Source: JACJYE01 sp964432875
GTDB taxonomy: Bacteria; Bacteroidota; Bacteroidia; Chitinophagales; Saprospiraceae
DNA: 64,000 nucleotides
Direction: 5' to 3'
Assembly (NCBI GenBank): GCA_964432875.1
Contig: CAYSPJ010000013.1
Span: 1 to 64,000 of the forward strand
Shown here: piece by piece, positions 59,602 to 64,000 of the stretch
Position numbering within the stretch: position 1 is the stretch's first letter
Layout: every line of letters starts with the position of its first letter
Notes under the pieces: generated by a model
What the model was told of the DNA's origin: nothing
What the model saw: the letters and a program-made list of their open reading frames with translations, nothing else
Database searches by the model: none
Program-made: the position numbers and the translations under genes

Positions 59602-62337
59602 ATGAATATGAGAACATTACTATTAGCCTTACTGGTAGCCGTTGTATCTTCCACCGGGGCTTTGGGCCAGTCGTTGGAAAAGGTCTTGAGCGTGGGCGAG
59701 GAGTCTTTCAAAACCAAAGATTATTATGTTGCTTTCCGTTGCTATGAAACAGTGCTCCAATATGCCAGGTCTACCAAGCTTAAAGAAGACACCTTATATA
59801 TAAAGTATAAGTATGCCGAAGCTGCCCGCCGCTTCAATTATCTGCAGGCCGCGGATTCGATGTACACCCGCCTGTTAGAGGAAGCACCGGAGAAAGCGCC
59901 CGATCTCTATGCCCGTTCGGTTTTTAGGTTGGCGCAAATCAAGCAAAGCAGAGCCAAGGACTCCATCAGCTTGAACTATAATGTGCTCAATGTGGCGAGG
60001 CTGGATACTGCCCGCCAATTGTATCAGCTCTTCCTCGGCGATGGGGTGTTTTCCAAATTGGATGCCAGCTCTTCAGAGCGGGATGCTTTCCGCCGGGCCG
60101 CCATCAAGGGGATTGAGAGCTGTACCTTTGCTATTGAAAATGATGGGCTGGTACCTTCCGATACCATCTACCGTTTGAGTAGCAAGATCAACTCCGAATT
60201 TTCCGACCTGGCACCCGTGCTCCGCGGTAATAGCCTTTATTTCTCTTCCATCAAGTACTATGGCAAACGGGAAAAGCTGGCCAAACAGTCGCGCACCTAT
60301 TCCAAACTGCACCGGGCTGATTTCCTTGGCACCCCCGCGAGCGGCTTGGCGGAGGCTTCAGTGCAGCTACTCCCTGAAGAAGGGATATTCAACGAAGATC
60401 ATTTCCATACCGCCCACACTTCCTTTTCAGGAGACGGCAACTGGATGTTCTTTTCTCGTTGCTATCAGGAAAAGGATAGCATTTTCTGTACGCTGTATCG
60501 CCGTGTGGACAAAGGAGACGGCTCTTGGGGCCAGCCGGAGCGCTTGACCATTAATGTAGATAGCACCAAATATACTTCTCAGCAGCCCGGTATTGCTCGC
60601 ATGGGCGACAAGGAGTGGCTGCTCTTTGCCTCCGACCGGCCTGGCACCCAAGGCGGCCTCGACCTCTGGCGCTCCGAGCTCCGGCCCGATGGCAGCCTTG
60701 GCGAGCCGGAAAACCTCGCGGAGATCAACAGCCCCTCGAATGATGCTACGCCTTTTTACCACGAGCTGTCCGCACAGTTGTTCTTCAGCTCCGACCGTGA
60801 GCCCTCCTTCGGCCTCTACGATATCTTTATGAGTTATTTCGACGGCAGCGCTTGGAGTGCCCCTGACAATCTGGGCTTGCCTTACAATAGCGGCTACAAC
60901 GATCAGTACTACTTCCTTTCCCCCGAGGGCAGCCAAGCTTATTTTTCCTCTGACCGCCCCGAGTCCACTCGTTTTATCGACTCGCTCGATGCTTGCTGCC
61001 AGGACATCTATGGCCACCCCATCGATATTTACATGCAGTTGGAACCCACCGTCCTGGGCTGCGGTAAAGACCTCACCGCCCAAGCAGAAATTAATGTTTA
61101 CGACCTTACCCCTGGCGAAAACTCCAACCTGAAGGTGCCTCTGGACAGCGTCAAGCGCTACCACCGCTATCGCATTGAGGTGCTCATGCTGGGTTACCGT
61201 CAGGCTGCAGATACGATATCCCTCGACCATCGCTACCGCGGTCAGGATATGGTTTATTGGACCGTAGAGCTTGATCCTGATTATATCGATTTATTCTTTA
61301 CCGCCTATGATGAGGAGATGCCGCATCTCACTTTCTCGGGCGAGAAGCTGAATATCCTGTTCAACGGCGAGCAGCCAATGCCAGGGCAGCTCCCTAAATC
61401 TTATCAGGTGAGCCCCTGGGAGCCCTTGTTCTTGTACGCTAAAGCTGATTTTCAGATTTATAAGCCAGTGGATACCGTCCTGACTTTTGCGGACATCAAC
61501 TTGGCAGCTTGTGTGGATACGATCATATTGCCCTTGAAAATCGTAAATTTTGGCGAGTTGGATACGCTGATTATCTTTTATTTCGATAATGATAAGCCAG
61601 AAAGGGACCGCCCTTCGCTGACCAATCGCGAAAAAAGATATTGGCCGCTGACTAAGCTCTCTTTTGAAGAGACTTTCGACCCTTATTATGCTAAAAAGGA
61701 GGAATACATCGTCTATAATCTCCGCCCGGAAAGCATCGCTATCGACCGGGAGGTCAGATCCCGGATGTTCTCCATTGGCAATGAACAATTCCTGAAGGTG
61801 GGCAAAGACACTATCCAGGTTAGGGAGGTCGGCAATTCCCTGGTGACCGTGGTGGATACTTTTGGCGTGAGGCGTCAGGTCAACACCATATTTGATACCG
61901 AATTGAGAGGAGGGCTGGATAACCTCAATGCCCTGTGCGCTTTCCTGGAAGATTACCTCTCTACCGGGCGGGATTTTGAAATGGAAGTTCAGGGCTTTTG
62001 TAGCATCCGGGGCAATATGGAGTACAATGACTCTTTAGCCAACCGCCGGATTATGTGTATTCGGCTTTCCATGGAACAATTCAATGGAGGCGTACTCAAA
62101 GAGCACATCCGGCAGGGCCGCCTCCGGCTAGCGCCAAAGCCGGTGGGTGCCTCTGCTGCTGCCACCATTTTCCCTAACCCCAAGATGAACCCCGACCGGG
62201 ATGAAGGGGGTATTTACAGCTTGCCGGCTATGCTCGACCGTCGTGTAGAGCTGAGAGTAAAAGGTGCTAACCTCAACTTTAACCCTCCCCCCGGCTCAAC
62301 CTCATCTGAATCGAATCTTCAAATCCCTGGACAATGA
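59602..62337 (+). CDS. OmpA-like/PD40-repeat protein of the T9SS/gliding operon
   Basis: A 911-residue precursor: signal peptide (1-22), TPR-like N-terminal region (25-130), WD40/PD40-like beta-propeller blades (about 190-470, for example HTSFSGDGNWMFFSRCY, EWLLFASDRPGTQGGLDLW, LFFSSDREPSFGLYDIF), a carboxypeptidase-like middle and a C-terminal OmpA-like segment (about 780-850; ALCAFLEDYLSTGRDFEMEVQGFCS, NDSLANRRI). This resembles PorE/SprE-type partners of PorP. It follows PorP/SprF after 5 bp and overlaps the SprB-like gene by four bases (ATGA). An ATG six bases later (59608) is an equal candidate start. Confidence 0.87.
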   Translation: MNMRTLLLALLVAVVSSTGALGQSLEKVLSVGEESFKTKDYYVAFRCYETVLQYARSTKLKEDTLYIKYKYAEAARRFNYLQAADSMYTRLLEEAPEKAPDLYARSVFRLAQIKQSRAKDSISLNYNVLNVARLDTARQLYQLFLGDGVFSKLDASSSERDAFRRAAIKGIESCTFAIENDGLVPSDTIYRLSSKINSEFSDLAPVLRGNSLYFSSIKYYGKREKLAKQSRTYSKLHRADFLGTPASGLAEASVQLLPEEGIFNEDHFHTAHTSFSGDGNWMFFSRCYQEKDSIFCTLYRRVDKGDGSWGQPERLTINVDSTKYTSQQPGIARMGDKEWLLFASDRPGTQGGLDLWRSELRPDGSLGEPENLAEINSPSNDATPFYHELSAQLFFSSDREPSFGLYDIFMSYFDGSAWSAPDNLGLPYNSGYNDQYYFLSPEGSQAYFSSDRPESTRFIDSLDACCQDIYGHPIDIYMQLEPTVLGCGKDLTAQAEINVYDLTPGENSNLKVPLDSVKRYHRYRIEVLMLGYRQAADTISLDHRYRGQDMVYWTVELDPDYIDLFFTAYDEEMPHLTFSGEKLNILFNGEQPMPGQLPKSYQVSPWEPLFLYAKADFQIYKPVDTVLTFADINLAACVDTIILPLKIVNFGELDTLIIFYFDNDKPERDRPSLTNREKRYWPLTKLSFEETFDPYYAKKEEYIVYNLRPESIAIDREVRSRMFSIGNEQFLKVGKDTIQVREVGNSLVTVVDTFGVRRQVNTIFDTELRGGLDNLNALCAFLEDYLSTGRDFEMEVQGFCSIRGNMEYNDSLANRRIMCIRLSMEQFNGGVLKEHIRQGRLRLAPKPVGASAAATIFPNPKMNPDRDEGGIYSLPAMLDRRVELRVKGANLNFNPPPGSTSSESNLQIPGQ

Positions 62338-64000
62338 TAAAGAATTCTAATATGCCGATAGTTTTACAGGCCTTTGTCCTGGCTATGTTTCTTAGTGTGC
62401 CGTCTTCATTATGGAGTGCCAATCACTACCAATGGGAGGAGCAGGTCAGTTGCCGTTGGCAAAAACAGCAAAACCCATCGGAAATACCCTGGCAATGGGC
62501 CCTATTGAGCGCCGATACCCTTCGCCCGGTTTTCGCTACGCACTCCTGCGATTTGATTTGCCCTGATTTTCAGACCAATTGGGTCGTCGTGAACGCCACC
62601 TGCGGCCAAAGCGATGGCAAAATCACGGTCGTCCCCATCGGTTATCCGGCTGGGACTGTTTTCAATTATGTCTGGAGCGGCGGAGTAAGCAACACCAATG
62701 TCGCTGAAAACTTGCCGGCTGGCCTTTACACCGTCTTCATCGAGGTCGTTCAATCCGGCAATGGCGACTTCCGCAACTGCGATATCCAAGTGCGCATACC
62801 CGTCAGTGAAAATGGAGGGCCTCAGTTCAACGCCACCGCCAAAGGGGCTAATTGCATCACCGAGGATGGCACTGCTAAGTTGACTATCTCCAGTGGCACC
62901 CCTCCTTTCGCCATCAGTTGGAGCGGGGGCAGCCAAACAGCCAACAATTTGGGGACGGTTCAAATTGGTGGGCTTCCCGCCGGTGGCTATAGCTTCACTA
63001 TTACCGATGCCAACGGCTGTCGCACCATTAAGCAATTGGACATCCCCCGGGACAATAGCGGCTTTTTTGATATCAGCCTTTCCGCTCAGGGGCCCAGTGC
63101 CTGCGGCCAGTCGGATGGCACGATTACCGTAAACATCAACGGCGGTTTTCCACCCTATAACATCACCTTAGGGCAAGAAATTTTTGAAACGACTTCCAAC
63201 AGCACCTTCACTTTTAGCGGCCTGCCGGGCGGCTTATATACGGTTACAGTCATCGATGCTGCCTCGTGTGAAGAACAGGCTACGATTTCGGTAAATAACC
63301 CCTGTCCACCTTCGGTCAACGGCTGGGCCGCCATTGATGCTGACTGCCCCGATGGGGAAGGGCTCCTGGTCTTCAACGGCAGCGGCAGCGCCAGCGAATA
63401 TTTCCAAATCCGTCAGGATAATTCTACCTGGGTTATCGCAACGGTGCCGGGCAATCAAGCCGTGATTGTAGCGGTCCCTTATGGAGGATATAAAATCAAG
63501 CGGCTAAGCACCACCGATAATTGCATTTGCGAATTCCCCCTTACGGTAGCCGCCCCGCCCCCCTTACAAGTCATCATCAATAAAGAATCCGCGGATTGCG
63601 AGCCCGGCGGTGCTTCAACGGGTTATATACGAGTAGCTAGCATCACCGGTGGTACGCCGCCTTACACGGTACTCATCACCAACGAAAGCGGACAGGCTGT
63701 CGCCAACCCCAATTCCCTCGCAGCGGGTACTTATACCGTAAAAGTCACGGATGGGAATAACTGTGAACCGCTCATCGCAACAGTAGATTTGACTGGTGGG
63801 ACGGTCGTAGGTATTAGCGTTTCGCCTCAAGACACCATGGTTTGTGAAGGCGAACCCGTACAACTCGACGCTAGTTTGTCGCCCGATGCTGCTTTAGCTG
63901 ATTTGGTGGTTTGGTATGATGTCAATGGCGATAGCATTGGCAGCGGCCTTTCCGTTGTCGTCACTCCGCCCTTGGTTGGTGCCAACACCTACACCGCCAC
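62334..64000 (+). CDS. SprB-like repeat adhesin, 3' part outside the window
   Basis: Open from ATG 62334 to the right edge without a stop (at least 555 codons). After a signal peptide (about 7-30, MPIVLQAFVLAMFLS), SprB-type repeats follow at about 62600-62770, 62820-63030, 63090-63300 and 63580-63790, each built as SDGxIxV - GGxPPYxV - LPAGxYTVxVTD - xxC. Such large proteins are moved along the surface in gliding Bacteroidota and are T9SS clients. The ATG overlaps the stop of the OmpA-like gene by four bases, so the three genes form one operon. Beyond 63790 a different, Ig-like segment begins (VVGISVSPQDTMVCEGEPVQ). Confidence 0.88.
   Translation, partial: MIKNSNMPIVLQAFVLAMFLSVPSSLWSANHYQWEEQVSCRWQKQQNPSEIPWQWALLSADTLRPVFATHSCDLICPDFQTNWVVVNATCGQSDGKITVVPIGYPAGTVFNYVWSGGVSNTNVAENLPAGLYTVFIEVVQSGNGDFRNCDIQVRIPVSENGGPQFNATAKGANCITEDGTAKLTISSGTPPFAISWSGGSQTANNLGTVQIGGLPAGGYSFTITDANGCRTIKQLDIPRDNSGFFDISLSAQGPSACGQSDGTITVNINGGFPPYNITLGQEIFETTSNSTFTFSGLPGGLYTVTVIDAASCEEQATISVNNPCPPSVNGWAAIDADCPDGEGLLVFNGSGSASEYFQIRQDNSTWVIATVPGNQAVIVAVPYGGYKIKRLSTTDNCICEFPLTVAAPPPLQVIINKESADCEPGGASTGYIRVASITGGTPPYTVLITNESGQAVANPNSLAAGTYTVKVTDGNNCEPLIATVDLTGGTVVGISVSPQDTMVCEGEPVQLDASLSPDAALADLVVWYDVNGDSIGSGLSVVVTPPLVGANTYTA

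Overview
The window looks like a chromosomal scaffold segment of a Bacteroidota bacterium, most likely of the Saprospiraceae type (this placement is inference). Supporting signs are a PorP/SprF - PD40/OmpA - SprB-repeat locus of the type IX secretion and gliding machinery at the right end, two secreted proteins with T9SS-style C-terminal sorting domains (a vWA protein and a subtilase), repeated TATCTTTG-like -7 promoter boxes, almost no Shine-Dalgarno sequences, and the conserved fabH-efp-accB-accC and coaX-OMP-TPR gene orders. Two runs of exactly 100 N (22258-22357 and 36073-36172) are scaffold gaps. I saw no rRNA, tRNA, CRISPR array or transposase.

Layout. 1-6.4 kb: 3' part of an hsp20 gene, divergent from a PECR-like SDR reductase; then a small membrane protein, a GH3-family protein and ClpB. 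6.6-9.5 kb: penicillin-binding protein 1C coupled to a small secreted protein. 9.6-15.4 kb: two tandem paralogous CPA2 proton antiporters and a DUF819 membrane protein. 15.4-16.4 kb: about 1 kb without genes, full of hairpin repeats. 16.45-21.67 kb: a tightly overlapping four-gene operon encoding an SMC-like ATPase, a Toprim nuclease, a kleisin-like and a KITE-like protein. This is a Wadjet/MksBEFG-type DNA-defence system whose gene order (C-D-A-B) is a circular permutation of the usual A-B-C-D. Its codon use is much more GC-rich than that of its neighbours. 21.9-22.4 kb: a DUF1703-type ATPase/nuclease gene interrupted by a gap. 22.5-32.5 kb: housekeeping genes (guanine deaminase, LspA, FKBP lipoprotein, Na+/solute symporter, FabH, EF-P, AccB, AccC, a lipoprotein and an MsbA-like exporter). 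32.5-36 kb: a stress cluster (two tandem-domain universal stress proteins, a CBS protein, an unknown 126-aa protein). 36.2-40.6 kb: a TraB/GumN protein and a translationally coupled vWA gene pair. 41.2-46.2 kb: purH, coaX, an outer-membrane protein and a TPR protein. 46.6-57.7 kb: ACMSD, a subtilase, GNAT, AlkA-like glycosylase, AstE/aspartoacylase-like protein, ABC exporter, transglutaminase, NlpC/P60 lipoprotein and a beta-helix protein. 58.5-64 kb: the T9SS/gliding operon, running off the right edge.

The most interesting object is the SMC-Toprim-kleisin-KITE operon at 16452-21670. Secondary signals are the intergenic repeat families (paired hairpins at 15.7/16.0 kb, a 41-bp direct repeat at 40.7 kb sharing a core with copies at 21.7 and 23.6 kb), a perfect 21-bp-stem palindrome at 37.2 kb, a terminator without an upstream gene at 40.9 kb that may be an attenuator, paired TGCCA palindromes in the hsp20/SDR spacer, and a four-copy TATCACA array upstream of the symporter promoter.
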